A program made the translations under genes and the position numbers. From the NCBI GenBank assembly GCA_032718475.1, contig JAUCBJ010008868.1:1-64000 (forward strand): a stretch of DNA of 64,000 nucleotides, in the 5' to 3' direction. This document shows, in pieces, positions 41,835 to 56,100 of the stretch (position 1 is the stretch's first letter; each line of letters opens with the position of its first letter). The notes under the pieces were generated by a model. The model did not search any database. It saw only the letters and a list, made by a program, of their open reading frames with translations, and was not told the origin of the DNA. This DNA comes from Nemertoderma westbladi (taxonomy: Eukaryota > Xenacoelomorpha > Nemertodermatida > Nemertodermatidae).

Positions 41835-43310
41835 ATGGTGGTGAACAGGCATTCTTTTAGGGAACAGAGTGGAAGGGTTTACTGTGGAAGATCACCCATG
41901 GTGGTGAACAGGCATTCCTTTAGGGAACAGAGTGTAAGGGTTTACTGTGGAAGATCACCCATGGTGGTGAACAGGCATTCCTTTAAGAAACAGAGTGGAA
42001 GGCTTTACTGTGGAAGATCACCCATGGTGGTGAACAGGCATTCCTTTTGGAAACAGAGTGGAAGGGTTTACTGTGGAAGAGATCACCCATGGTGGTGAAC
42101 AGGCATTCCTTTAGGGAACAGAGTGGAAGGGTTTACTGTGGAAGATCACCCATGGTGGTGAACAGGCATTCCTTTAGGAACCAGAGTGGAAGGGTTTATT
42201 GTGGAAGAGATCACCCATGGTGGTGAACAGGCATTCCTTTAGGGAACAGAGTGGAAGGGTTTACTGTGGAAGATCACCCATGGTGGTGAACAGGCATTCC
42301 TTTAGGAACCAGAGTGGAAGGGTTTATTGTGGAAGAGATCACCCATGGTGGTGAACAGGCATTCCTTTTGGAAACAGAATGGAAGGGTTTACAGTGGAAG
42401 ATCACCAATGGTGGTGAACAGGCATTCCTTTTGGAAACAGAATGGAAGGGTTTACTGTGGAAGAGATCACCCATGGTGGTGAACAGGCATTCCTTTAGGG
42501 AACAGAGTGGAAGGGTTTACTGTGGAAGATCACCCATGGTGGTGAACAGGCATTCCTTTAGGAAACAGAGTGGAAGAGTTTACTGTGGAAGAGATCACCC
42601 ATGGTGGTGAACAGGCATTCTTTTAGGGAACAGAGTGGAAGGGTTTACTGTGGAAGATCACCCATGGTGGTGAACAGGCATTCCTTTAGGGAACAGAGTG
42701 TAAGGGTTTACTGTGGAAGATCACCCATGGTGGTGAACAGGCATTCCTTTAAGAAACAGAGTGGAAGGCTTTACTGTGGAAGATCACCCATGGTGGTGAA
42801 CAGGCATTCCTTTTGGAAACAGAGTGGAAGGGTTTACTGTGGAAGAGATCACCCATGGTGGTGAACAGGCATTCCTTTAGGGAACAGAGTGGAAGGGTTT
42901 ACTGTGGAAGATCACCCATGGTGGTGAACAGGCATTCCTTTAGGAACCAGAGTGGAAGGGTTTATTGTGGAAGAGATCACCCATGGTGGTGAACAGGCAT
43001 TCCTTTAGGGAACAGAGTGGAAGGGTTTACTGTGGAAGATCACCCATGGTGGTGAACAGGCATTCCTTTAGGAACCAGAGTGGAAGGGTTTATTGTGGAA
43101 GAGATCACCCATGGTGGTGAACAGGCATTCCTTTTGGAAACAGAATGGAAGGGTTTACAGTGGAAGATCACCAATGGTGGTGAACAGGCATTCCTTTTGG
43201 AAACAGAATGGAAGGGTTTACTGTGGAAGATCACCCATGGTGGTGAACAGGCATTCCTTTAGGAACCAGAGTGGAAGGGTTTATTGTGGAAGAGATCACC
43301 CATGGTGGTG
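41835..43310. repeat. 766-bp tandem higher-order duplication in the satellite
   Basis: The series of 12 units beginning at about 41780 recurs at an offset of 766 bp (for instance 41835-42098 against 42601-42864, and 42314-42474 against 43080-43234). It includes shared marks: GTGTAAGGG, TTTAAGAAACAG and TTTTGGAAACAG. The 766 bp equals 12 x 63 + 10, i.e. five of the 12 units are 65 bp long. Confidence 0.85.
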
Positions 43311-45261
43311 AACAGGCATTCCTTTTGGAAACAGAATGGAAGGGTTTACTGTGGAAGATCACCCATGGTGGTGAACAGGCATTCCTTTAGGAACCAGAGT
43401 GGAAGGGTTTACTGTGGAAGAGATCACCCATGGTGGTGAACAGGCATTCCTTTTGGAAACAGAATGGAAGGGTTTACAGTGGAAGATCACCAATGGTGGT
43501 GAACAGGCATTCCTTTGGGAAACAGAGTGGAAGGGTTTACTGTGGAAGATCACCCATGGTGGTGAACAGGCATTCCTTTAGGAACGAGAGTGGAAGGGTT
43601 TACTGTGGAAGATCACCCATGGTTTGTGAACAGGCATTCCTTTAGGAACGAGAGTGGAAGGGTTTACTGTGGAAGATCACCCATGGTGGTGAACAGGCAT
43701 TCCTTTAGGAAACAGAATGGAAGGGTTTACTGTGGAAGATCAACCATGGTGGTGAACAGGCATTCCTTTAGGAACCAGAGTGGAAGGGTTTACTGTGGAA
43801 GATCACCAATGGTGGTGAACAGGCATTCCTTTAGGAACGAGAGTGGAAGGGTTTACTGTGGAAGATCACCCATGGTGGTGAACAGGCATTCCTTTAGGAA
43901 ACAGAGTGGAAGGGTTTACTGTGGAAGATCACCCATGGTGGTGAACAGGCATTCCTTTTGGAAACAGAATGAAAGGGTTTACAGTGGAAGATCACCAATG
44001 GTGGTGAACAGGCATTCCTTTAGGAAACAGAGTGGAAGGGTTTACTGTGGAAGAGATCACCCATGGCGGTGAACAGACATTCCTTTGGGAAACAGAGTGG
44101 AAGGGTTTACTGTGGAAGATCACCCATGGTGGTGAACAGGCATTCCTTTAAGAAACAGAGTGGAAGGGTTTACTGTGGAAGATCACCAATGGTGGTGAAC
44201 AGGCATTCCTTTAGGAACGAGAGTGGAAGGGTTTACTGTGGAAGATCACCCATGGTGGTGAACAGGCATTCCTTTTGGAAACAGAATGAAAGGGTTTACA
44301 GTGGAAGATCACCAATGGTGGTGAACAGGCATTCCTTTGGGAAACAGAGTGGAAGGGTTTACTGTGGAAGATCACCCATGGTGGTGAACAGGCATTCCTT
44401 TAGGGAACAGAGTGGAAGGATTTACTGTGGAAGATCACCAATGGTGGTGAACAGGCATTCCTTTGGGAAACAGAGTGGAAGGGTTTACTGTGGAAGATCA
44501 CCAATGGTGGTGAACAGGCATTCCTTTAGGAACGAGAGTGGAAGGGTTTACTGTGGAAGATCACCAATGGTGGTGAACAGGCATTCCTTTAGGAACGAGA
44601 GTGGAAGGGTTTACTGTGGAAGATCACCCATGGTGGTGAACAGGCATTCCTTTTGGAAACAGAATGAAAGGGTTTACAGTGGAAGATCACCAATGGTGGT
44701 GAACAGGCATTCCTTTGGGAAACAGAGTGGAGGGGAGTACTGTGGAAGATCACCCATGGTAGTGAACAGGCATTCCTTTAGGAACCAGAGTGGAAGGGTT
44801 TACTGTGGAAGATCACCCATGGTGGTGAACAGGCATTCCTTTTGGAAACAGAATGAAAGGGTTTACAGTGGAAGATCACCAATGGTGGTGAACAGGCATT
44901 CCTTTGGGAAACAGAGTGGAAGGGTTTACTGTGGAAGATCACCCATGGTGGTGAACAGGCATTCCTTTTGGAAACAGAATGAAAGGGTTTACAGTGGAAG
45001 ATCACCAATGGTGGTGAACAGGCATTCCTTTGGGAAACAGAGTGGAAGGGTTTACTGTGGAAGATCACCCATGGTGGTGAACAGGCATTCCTTTAGGAAC
45101 GAGAGTGGAAGGGTTTACTGTGGAAGATCACCCATGGTGGTGAACAGCCATTCCTTTAGGAAACAGAGTGGAAGGGTTTACTGTGGAAGATCACCCATGG
45201 TGGTGAACAGGCATTCCTTTAGGAAACAGAGTGGAAGGGTTTACTGTGGAAGAGATCACCC

Positions 45262-45881
45262 ATGGTGGTGAACAGGCATTCCTTTAGGAAACAGAATGGA
45301 AGGGTTTACTGTGGAAGATCACCCATGGTGGTGAACAGGCATTCCTTTAGGAACCAGAGTGGAAGGGTTTACTGTGGAAGATCACCCATGGTGGTGAACA
45401 GGCATTCCTTTAGGAACGAGAGTGGAAGGGTTTACTGTAGAAGATCACCCATGGTGGTGAACAGGCATTCCTTTAGGAAACAGAGTAGAAGGGTTTACTG
45501 TGGAAGATCACCCATGCTGGTGAACAGGCATTCCTTTAGGAACGAGAGTGGAAGGGTTTACTGTGGAAGATCACCCATGGTGGTGAACAGGCATTCCTTT
45601 AGGAAACAAATGGAAGGGATTACTGTGGAAGATCACCCATGGTGGTGAACAGGCATTCCTTTAGGAACGAGAGTGGAAGGGTTTACTGTGGAAGATCACC
45701 AATGGTGGTGAACAGGCATGCCTTTAGGAAACAGAGTGGAGGGGTTTACTGTGGAAGATCACCCATGGTAGTGAACAGGCATTCCTTTAGGAACCAGAGT
45801 GGAAGGGTTAACTGTGGAAGATCTCCCAACGTGGTGGACAGGCATTCCTTTAGGAAACAGAGTGGAAGGGTTTACTGTTGA
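45262..45881. repeat. Satellite block shared with 30361-30980
   Basis: Partner of the block described at 30361. The two differ by only a few substitutions (for example AACATGCATTCC at 30436 against AACAGGCATTCC here). Beyond 30980 and 45881 the neighbours diverge in unit order, so the copied segment has a definable end. Confidence 0.85.
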
Positions 45882-46449
45882 AGATCACCCATGGTGGTGA
45901 ACAGACATTCCTTTAGGAACCAGAGTGGAAGGGTTTACTGTGGAAGATCACCCATGGTGGTGAACAGGCATTCCTTTAGGAAACACAATGGAAGGGTTTA
46001 CTGTGGAAGAGATCACCCATGGTGGTGAACAGGCATTCCTTTAGGAAACATAATGGAAGGGTTTACTGTGGAAGAGATCACCCATGGTGGTGAACAGGCA
46101 TTCCTTTGGGAAACAGAGTGGAAGGGTTTACTGCGGAAGATCACCCATGGTGGTGAACAGGCATTCCTTTAGGAACCAGAGTGGAAGGGTTTATTGTGGA
46201 AGAGATCACCCATGGTGGTAAACAGGCATTCCTTTAGGAAACAGAGTGGAAGGGTTTACTGTGGAAGATCACCCATAGTGGTGAACAGGCATTCCTTTAG
46301 GAACCAGAGTGGAAGGGTTTATTGTGGAAGAGATCACCCATGGTGGTGAACAGGCATTCCTTTAGGGAACAGAGTGGAAGGGTTTACTGTGGAAGATCAC
46401 CCATGGTGGTGAACAGGCATTCCTTTAGGAACCAGAGTGGAAGGGTTTA

Positions 46450-49400
46450 TTGTGGAAGAGATCACCCATGGTGGTGAACAGGCATTCCTTTAGGGAACAG
46501 AGTGGAAGGGTTTACTGTGGAAGATCACCCATGGTGGTGAACAGGCATTCCTTTAGGGAACAGAGTGGAAGGGTTTACTGTGGAAGATCACCCATAGTGG
46601 TGAACAGGCATTCCTTTAGGGAACAGAGTGGAAGGGTTTACTGTGGAAGATCACCCATGGTGGTGAACAGGCATTCCTTTAGGAACCAGAGTGGAAGGGT
46701 TTATTGTGGAAGAGATCACCCATGGTGGTGAACAGGCATTCCTTTAGGGAACAGAGTGGAAGGGTTTACTGTGGAAGATCACCCATGGTGGTGAACAGGC
46801 ATTCCTTTAGGGAACAGAGTGGAAGGGTTTACTGTGGAAGAGATCACCCATGGTGGTGAACAGGCATTCCTTTAGGGAACAGAGTGGAAGGGTTTACTGT
46901 GGAAGATCACCCATGGTGGTGAACAGGCATTCCTTTAGGGAACAGAGTGGAAGGGTTTACTGTGGAAGATCACCAATGGTGATGGACAGGCATTCCTTTA
47001 GGAAACAGAGTGGAAGGGTTTACTGTGGAAGAGATCACCCATGGTGGTGAACAGGCATTCCGTTAGGAAACAGAGTGGAAGGGTTTACTGTGGAAGATCA
47101 CCCATGGTGGTGAACAGGCATTCCTTTAGGAACCAGAGTGGAAGGGTTTACTGTGGAAGATCACCCATGGTGGTGAACAGGCATTCCTTTAGGGAACAGA
47201 GTGGAAGGGTTTACTGTGGAAGATCACCCATGGTGGTGAACAGGCATTCCTTTTGGAAACAGAGTGGAAGGGTTTACTGTGGAAGAGATCACCCATGGTG
47301 GTGAACAGGCATTCCTTTAGGGAACAGAGTGGAAGGGTTTACTGTGGAAGATCACCCATGGTGGTGAACAGGCATTCCTTTAGGAACCAGAGTGGAAGGG
47401 TTTACTGTGGAAGATCACCCATGGTGGTGAACAGGCATTCCTTTAGGGAACAGAGTGGAAGGCTTTACTGTGGAAGATCACCCATGGTGGTGAACAGGCA
47501 TTCCTTTAGGGAACAGAGTGGAAGGGTTTACTGTGGAAGATCACCCATGGTGGTGAACAGGCATTCCTTTAGGAACCAGAGTGGAAGGGTTTACTGTGGA
47601 AGATCACCCATGGTGGTGAACAGGCATTCCTTTAAGAAACAGAGTGGAAGGCTTTACTGTGGAAGATCACCCATGGTGGTGAACAGGCATTCCTTTAGGA
47701 AACAGAGTGTAAGGGTTTACTGTGGAAGATCACCCATGGTGGTGAACAGGCATTCCTTTAGGGAACAGAGTGGAAGGGTTTACTGTGGAAGATCACCCAT
47801 GGTGGTGAACAGGCATTCCTTTAGGGAACAGAGTGTAAGGGTTTACCGTGGAAGATCACCCATGGTGGTGAACAGGCATTCCTTTAAGAAACAGAGTGGA
47901 AGGCTTTACTGTGGAAGATCACCCATGGTGGTGAACAGGCATTCCTTTAGGGAACAGAGTGGAAGGGTTTACTGTGGAAGATCACCCATGGTGGTGAACA
48001 GGCATTCCTTTAGGGAACAGAGTGGAAGGGTTTACTGTGGAAGAGATCACCCATGGTGGTGAACAGGCATTCCTTTAGGGAACAGAGTGGAAGGGTTTAC
48101 TGTGGAAGATCACCCATGGTGGTGAACAGGCATTCCTTTAGGAACCAGAGTGGAAGGGTTTACTGTGGAAGATCACCCATGGTGGTGAACAGGCATTCCT
48201 TTAGGGAACAGAGTGTAAGGGTTTACTGTGGAAGATCACCCATGGTGGTGAACAGGCATTCCTTTAAGAAACAGAGATGAAGGCTTTACTGTGGAAGATC
48301 ACCCATGGTGGTGAACAGGCATTCCTTTAGGGAACAGAGTGGAAGGGTTTACTGTGGAAGATCACCCATGGTGGTGAACAGGCATTCCTTTAGGAACCAG
48401 AGTGGAAGGGTTTACTGTGGAAGATCACCCATGGTGGTGAACAGGCATTCCTTTAGGAACCAGAGTGGAAGGGTTTATTGTGGAAGAGATCACCCATGGT
48501 GGTGAACAGGCATTCCTTTTGGAAACAGAATGGAAGGGTTTACAGTGGAAGATCACCAATGGTGGTGAACAGGCATTCCTTTAGGAACCAGAGTGGAAGG
48601 GTTTACTGTGGAAGAGATCACCCATGGTGGTGAACAGGCATTCCTTTTGGAAACAGAATGGAAGGGTTTACAGTGGAAGATCACCAATGGTGGTGAACAG
48701 GCATTCCTTTGGGAAACAGAGTGGAAGGGTTTACTGTGGAAGATCACCCATGGTGGTGAACAGGCATTCCTTTAGGAACGAGAGTGGAAGGGTTTACTGT
48801 GGAAGATCACCCATGGTGGTGAACAGGCATTCCTTTAGGAACGAGAGTGGAAGGGTTTACTGAGGAAGATCACCCATGGTGGTGAACAGCCATTCCTTTA
48901 GGAAACAGAGGGAAGGGTTTACTGTGGAAGATCACCAATGGTGGTGAACAGGCATTCCTTTAGGAAACAGAGTGGAGGGGTGTACTGTGGAAGATCACCC
49001 ATGGTAGTGAACAGGCATTCCTTTGGGAACCAGAGTGGAAGGGTTTAATGTGGAAGACCAGCCATGGTGGTGGACAGGCATTCCTTTAGGAAACAGAGTG
49101 GAAGGGTTTACTGTGGAAGATCACCCATGGTGGTGAACAGGCATTCCTTTAGGAACCAGACTGGAAGGGTTTACTGTGGAAGATCACCCATGGTGGTGAA
49201 CAGGCATTCCTTTAGGAACCAGAGTGGAAGGGTTAACTGTGGAAGATCACCCATGGTGGTGAACAGGCATTCCTTTAGGAAACAGAGTGGAAGGGTTTAC
49301 TGAGGAAGAGATCACCCATGGTGGTGAAAAGGCATTCCTTTAGGAAACAGAATGGAAGGGTTTACTGTGGAAGATCACCCATGGTAGTGAACAGGCATTC

Positions 49401-50166
49401 CTTCAGGAACCAGAGTGGAAGGGTTTACTGTGGAAGATCACCCATGGTGGTGAACCGACATTCCTTTAGGAACGAGAGTGGAAGGGTTTACTGTAGAAGT
49501 TCACCCGTGGTGGTGAACAGGCATTCCTTTAGGAAACAGAGTGGAAGGGTTTACTGAGGAAGAGATCACCCATGGTGGTGAAAAGGCATTCCTTTAGGAA
49601 ACAGAATGGAAGGGTTTACTGTGGAAGATCACCCATGGTGGTGAACAGGCATTCCTTTAGGAACCAGAGTGGAAGGGTTTACTGTGGAAGATCACCCATG
49701 GTGGTGAACAGACATTCCTTTAGGAACGAGAGTGGAAGGGTTTACTGTAGAAGTTCACCCATGGTGGTGAACAGGCATTCCTTTAGGAAACAGAGTGGAA
49801 GGGTTTACTGAGGAAGAGATCACCCATGGTGGTGAAAAGGCATTCCTTTAGGAAACAGAATGGAAGGGTTTACTGTGGAAGATCACCCATGGTGGTGAAC
49901 AGGCATTCCTTTAGGAACCAGAGTGGAAGGGTTTACTGTGGAAGATCACCCATGGTGGTGAACAGGCATTCCTTTAGGAAACAGAGTGGAAGGGTTTACT
50001 GTGGAAGATCACCAATGGCGGAGAACAGGCATTCCTTTAGGAAACAGAGTGGAAGGGTTTACTGTGGAAGATCACCCATGGTGGTGAACAGGCATTCCTT
50101 TAGGAACCAGAGTGGAAGGGTTTATTGTGGAAGAGATCACCCATGGTGGTGAACAGGCATTCCTTT
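46450..50166. repeat. Multi-kilobase satellite block, near-identical to 59254-62970
   Basis: Over about 3.7 kb the order of unit lengths and rare variants (CCAATGGTGATGG, CCGTTAGG, GTGTAAGGG, TTTAAGAAACAGAGATG) is the same as in the block 12,804 bp to the right. The offset changes to 12,805 after a single-base deletion near 48910. Part of the block (47041-48747) also recurs at an offset of 10,014, and another part (49064-50152) at 2,349. Confidence 0.85.
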
Positions 50167-53100
50167 AGGAACCAGAGTGGAAGGGTTTATTGTGGAAGAG
50201 ATCACCCATGGTGGTGAACAGGCATTCCTTTAGGGAACAGAGTGGAAGGGTTTACTGTGGAAGATCACCCATGGTGGTGAACAGGCATTCCTTTAGGAAC
50301 CAGAGTGGAAGGGTTTATTGTGGAAGAGATCACCCATGGTGGTGAACAGGCATTCCTTTAGGGAACAGAGTGGAAGGGTTTACTGTGGAAGATCACCCAT
50401 GGTGGTGAACAGGCATTCCTTTAGGGAACAGAGTGGAAGGGTTTACGGTGGAAGATCACCCATAGTGGTGAACAGGCATTCCTTTAGGGAACAGAGTGGA
50501 AGGGTTTACTGTGGAAGATCACCCATGGTGGTGAACAGGCATTCCTTTAGGAACCAGAGTGGAAGGGTTTATTGTGGAAGAGATCACCCATGGTGGTGAA
50601 CAGGCATTCCTTTAGGGAACAGAGTGGAAGGGTTTACTGTGGAAGATCACCCATGGTGGTGAACAGGCATTCCTTTAGGGAACAGAGTGGAAGGGTTTAC
50701 TGTGGAAGAGATCACCCATGGTGGTGAACAGGCATTCCTTTAGGGAACAGAGTGGAAGGGTTTACTGTGGAAGATCACCCATGGTGGTGAACAGGCATTC
50801 CTTTAGGGAACAGAGTGGAAGGGTTTACTGTGGAAGATCACCAATGGTGATGGACAGGCATTCCTTTAGGAAACAGAGTGGAAGGGTTTACTGTGGAAGA
50901 GATCACCCATGGTGGTGAACAGGCATTCCGTTAGGAAACAGAGTGGAAGGGTTTACTGTGGAAGATCACCCATGGTGGTGAACAGGCATTCCTTTAGGAA
51001 CCAGAGTGGAAGGGTTTACTGTGGAAGATCACCCATGGTGGTGAACAGGCATTCCTTTGGGAAACAGAGTGGAAGGGTTTACTGTGGAAGATCACCCATG
51101 GTGGTGAACAGGCATTCCTTTAGGAACGAGAGTGGAAGGGTTTACTGTGGAAGATCACCCATGGTGGTGAACAGGCATTCCTTTAGGAACGAGAGTGGAA
51201 GGGTTTACTGAGGAAGATCACCCATGGTGGTGAACAGCCATTCCTTTAGGAAACAGAGTGGAAGGGTTTACTGTGGAAGATCACCAATGGTGGTGAACAG
51301 GCATTCCTTTAGGAAACAGAGTGGAGGGGTGTACTGTGGAAGATCACCCATGGTAGTGAACAGGCATTCCTTTGGGAACCAGAGTGGAAGGGTTTAATGT
51401 GGAAGACCACCCATGGTGGTGGACAGGCATTCCTTTAGGAAACAGAGTGGAAGGGTTTACTGTGGAAGATCACCCATGGTGGTGAACAGGCATTCCTTTA
51501 GGAACCAGACTGGAAGGGTTTACTGTGGAAGATCACCCATGGTGGTGAACAGGCATTCCTTTAGGAACCAGAGTGGAAGGGTTAACTGTGGAAGATCACC
51601 CATGGTGGTGAACAGGCATTCCTTTAGGAAACAGAGTGGAAGGGTTTACTGAGGAAGAGATCACCCATGGTGGTGAAAAGGCATTCCTTTAGGAAACAGA
51701 ATGGAAGGGTTTACTGTGGAAGATCACCCATGGTAGTGAACAGGCATTCCTTCAGGAACCAGAGTGGAAGGGTTTACTGTGGAAGATCACCCATGGTGGT
51801 GAACCGACATTCCTTTAGGAACGAGAGTGGAAGGGTTTACTGTAGAAGTTCACCCGTGGTGGTGAACAGGCATTCCTTTAGGAAACAGAGTGGAAGGGTT
51901 TACTGAGGAAGAGATCACCCATGGTGGTGAAAAGGCATTCCTTTAGGAAACAGAATGGAAGGGTTTACTGTGGAAGATCACCCATGGTGGTGAACAGGCA
52001 TTCCTTTAGGAACCAGAGTGGAAGGGTTTACTGTGGAAGATCACCCATGGTGGTGAACAGACATTCCTTTAGGAACGAGAGTGGAAGGGTTTACTGTAGA
52101 AGTTCACCCATGGTGGTGAACAGGCATTCCTTTAGGAAACAGAGTGGAAGGGTTTACTGAGGAAGAGATCACCCATGGTGGTGAAAAGGCATTCCTTTAG
52201 GAAACAGAATGGAAGGGTTTACTGTGGAAGATCACCCATGGTGGTGAACAGGCATTCCTTTAGGAACCAGAGTGGAAGGGTTTACTGTGGAAGATCACCC
52301 ATGGTGGTGAACAGGCATTCCTTTAGGAAACAGAGTGGAAGGGTTTACTGTGGAAGATCACCCATGGCGGTGAACAGGCATTCCTTTAGGAAACAGAGTG
52401 GAAGGGTTTACTGTGGAAGATCACCCATGGTGGTGAACAGGCATTCCTTTAGGAACCAGAGTGGAAGGGTTTACTGTGGAAGAGATCACCCATGGTGGTG
52501 AACAGGCATTCCTTTAGGAACCAGAGTGGAAGGGTTTACTGTGGAAGAGATCACCCATGGTGGTGAACAGGCATTCCTTTAGGGAACAGAGTGGAAGGGT
52601 TTACTGTGGAAGATCACCCATGGTGGTGAACAGGCATTCCTTTAGGAACCAGAGTGGAAGGGTTTACTGTGGAAGATCACCCATGGTGGTGAACAGGCAT
52701 TCCTTTAGGGAACAGAGTGGAAGGGTTTACTGTGGAAGATCACCCATGGTGGTGAACAGGCATTCCTTTAGGAAACAGAGTGGAAGGGTTTACTGTGGAA
52801 GATCACCCATGGTGGTGAACAGGCATTCCTTTAGGAACAGAGTGGAAGGGTTTACTGTGGAAGATCACCCATGGTGGTGAACAGGCATTCCTTTAGGAAC
52901 CAGAGTGGAAGGGTTTACTGTGGAAGATCACCCATGGTGGTGAACAGGCATTCCTTTAGGGAACAGAGTGGAAGGGTTTACTGTGGAAGATCACCCATGG
53001 TGGTGAACAGGCATTCCTTTAGGGAACAGAGTGGAAGGGTTTACTGTGGAAGGATCACCCATGGTGGTGAACAGGCATTCCTTTAGGAACCAGAGTGGAA

Positions 53101-56100
53101 GGGTTTACTGTGGAAGATCACCCATGGTGGTGAACAGGCATTCCTTTAGGGAACAGAGTGGAAGGGTTTACTGTGGAAGATCACCCATGGTGGTGAACAG
53201 GCATTCCTTTAGGAAACAGAGTGGAAGGGTTTACTGTGGAAGAGATCACCCATGGTGGTGAACAGGCATTCCTTTGGGAAACAGAGTGGAAGGGTTTACT
53301 GCGGAAGATCACCCATGGTGGTGAACAGGCATTCCTTTAGGAACCAGAGTGGAAGGGTTTATTGTGGAAGAGATCACCCATGGTGGTAAACAGGCATTCC
53401 TTTAGGAAACAGAGTGGAAGGGTTTACTGTGGAAGATCACCCATGGTGGTGAACAGGCATTCCTTTAGGAACCAGAGTGGAAGGGTTTATTGTGGAAGAG
53501 ATCACCCATGGTGGTGAACAGGCATTCCTTTAGGGAACAGAGTGGAAGGGTTTACTGTGGAAGATCACCCATGGTGGTGAACAGGCATTCCTTTAGGAAC
53601 CAGAGTGGAAGGGTTTATTGTGGAAGAGATCACCCATGGTGGTGAACAGGCATTCCTTTAGGGAACAGAGTGGAAGGGTTTACTGTGGAAGATCACCCAT
53701 GGTGGTGAACAGGCATTCCTTTAGGGAACAGAGTGGAAGGGTTTACTGTGGAAGATCACCCATAGTGGTGAACAGGCATTCCTTTAGGGAACAGAGTGGA
53801 AGGGTTTACTGTGGAAGATCACCCATGGTGGTGAACAGGCATTCCTTTAGGAACCAGAGTGGAAGGGTTTATTGTGGAAGAGATCACCCATGGTGGTGAA
53901 CAGGCATTCCTTTAGGGAACAGAGTGGAAAGGTTTACTGTGGAAGATCACCCATGGTGGTGAACAGGCATTCCTTTAGGGAACAGAGTGGAAGGGTTTAC
54001 TGTGGAAGAGATCACCCATGGTGGTGAACAGGCATTCCTTTAGGGAACAGAGTGGAAGGGTTTACTATGGAAGATCATCCATGGTGGTGAACAGGCATTC
54101 CTTTGGGAAACAGAGTGGAAGGGTTTACTGTGGAAGATCACCCATGGTGGTGAACAGGCATTCCTTTAGGAAACAGAGTGGAAGGGTTTACTGTGGAAGA
54201 TCACGAATGGTGGTGAACAGGCATTCCTTTAGGGAACAGAGTGGAAGGGTTTACTGTGGAAGAGATCACCCATGGTGGTGAACAGGCATTCCTTTAGGGA
54301 ACAGAGTGGAAGGGTTTACTATGGAAGATCATCCATGGTGGTGAACAGGCATTCCTTTGGGAAACAGAGTGGAAGGGTTTACTGTGGAAGATCACCCATG
54401 GTGGTGAACAGGCATTCCTTTAGGAAACAGAGTGGAAGGGTTTACTGTGGAAGATCACCCATGGTGGTGAACAGGCATTCCTTTAGGAAACAGAGTGGAA
54501 GGGTTTACTGTGGAAGATCACCCATGGTGGTGAACAGGCATTCCTTTAGGGAACAGAGTGGAAGGGTTTACTGTGGAAGATCACCCATGGTGGTGAACAG
54601 GCATTCCTTTAGGGAACAGAGTGGAAGGGTTTACTGTGGAAGATCACCAATGGTGATGGACAGGCATTCCTTTAGGAAACAGAGTGGAAGGGTTTACTGT
54701 GGAAGAGATCACCCATGGTGGTGAACAGGCATTCCGTTAGGAAACAGAGTGGAAGGGTTTACTGTGGAAGATCACCCATGGTGGTGAACAGGCATTCCTT
54801 TAGGAACCAGAGTGGAAGGGTTTACTGTGGAAGATCACCCATGGTGGTGAACAGGCATTCCTTTAGGGAACAGAGTGGAAGGGTTTACTGTGGAAGATCA
54901 CCCATGGTGGTGAACAGGCATTCCTTTTGGAAACAGAGTGGAAGGGTTTACTGTGGAAGAGATCACCCATGGTGGTGAACAGGCATTCCTTTAGGGAACA
55001 GAGTGGAAGGGTTTACTGTGGAAGATCACCCATGGTGGTGAACAGGCATTCCTTTAGGAACCAGAGTGGAAGGGTTTACTGTGGAAGATCACCCATGGTG
55101 GTGAACAGGCATTCCTTTAGGGAACAGAGTGGAAGGGTTTACTGTGGAAGATCACCCATGGTGGTGAACAGGCATTCCTTTAGGAAACAGAGTGGAAGGG
55201 TTTACTGTGGAAGATCACCCATGGTGGTGAACAGGCATTCCTTTAGGAACCAGAGTGGAAGGGTTTACTGTGGAAGATCACCCATGGTGGTGAACAGGCA
55301 TTCCTTTAGGAAACAGAGTGGAAGGGTTTACTGTGGAAGATCACCCATGGTGGTGAACAGGCATTCCTTTAGGAAACAGAGTGGAAGGGTTTACTGTGGA
55401 AGATCACCCATGGTGGTGAACAGGCATTCCTTTAGGGAACAGAGTGGAAGGGTTTACTGTGGAAGATCACCCATGGTGGTGAACAGGCATTCCTTTAGGG
55501 AACAGAGTGGAAGGGTTTACTGTGGAAGATCACCCATGGTGGTGAACAGGCATTCCTTTAGGGAACAGAGTGGAAGGGTTTACTGTGGAAGATCACCCAT
55601 GGTGGTGAACAGGCATTCCTTTAGGGAACAGAGTGGAAGGGTTTACTGTGGAAGATCACCCATGGTGGTGAACAGGCATTCCTTTAGGGAACAGAGTGGA
55701 AGGGTTTACTGTGGAAGATCACCAATGGTGGTGAACAGGCATTCCTTTAGGAAACAGAGTGGAAGGGTTTACTGTGGAAGATCACCCATGGTGGTGAACA
55801 GGCATTCCTTTAGGAACCAGAGTGGAAGGGTTTACTGTGGAAGATCACCCATGGTGGTGAACAGGCATTCCTTTAGGGAACAGAGTGGAAGGGTTTACTG
55901 TGGAAGATCACCCATGGTGGTGAACAGGCATTCCTTTAGGGAACAGAGTGGAAGGGTTTACTGTGGAAGATCACCCATGGTGGTGAACAGGCATTCCTTT
56001 AGGAAACAGAGTGGAAGGGTTTACTGTGGAAGAGATCACCCATGGTGGTGAACAGGCATTCCGTTAGGAAACAGAGTGGAAGGGTTTACTGTGGAAGATC

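Noticed and set aside
44063-45271. A 402-codon plus-strand open frame made of 21-residue repeats (and similar frames throughout 25461-62616)
   Set aside because: The frame exists because the satellite period is 63 bp. Frames on the opposite strand are open as well, 65-bp units break the frame at irregular points, and there is no exon structure. I see no evidence for translation.
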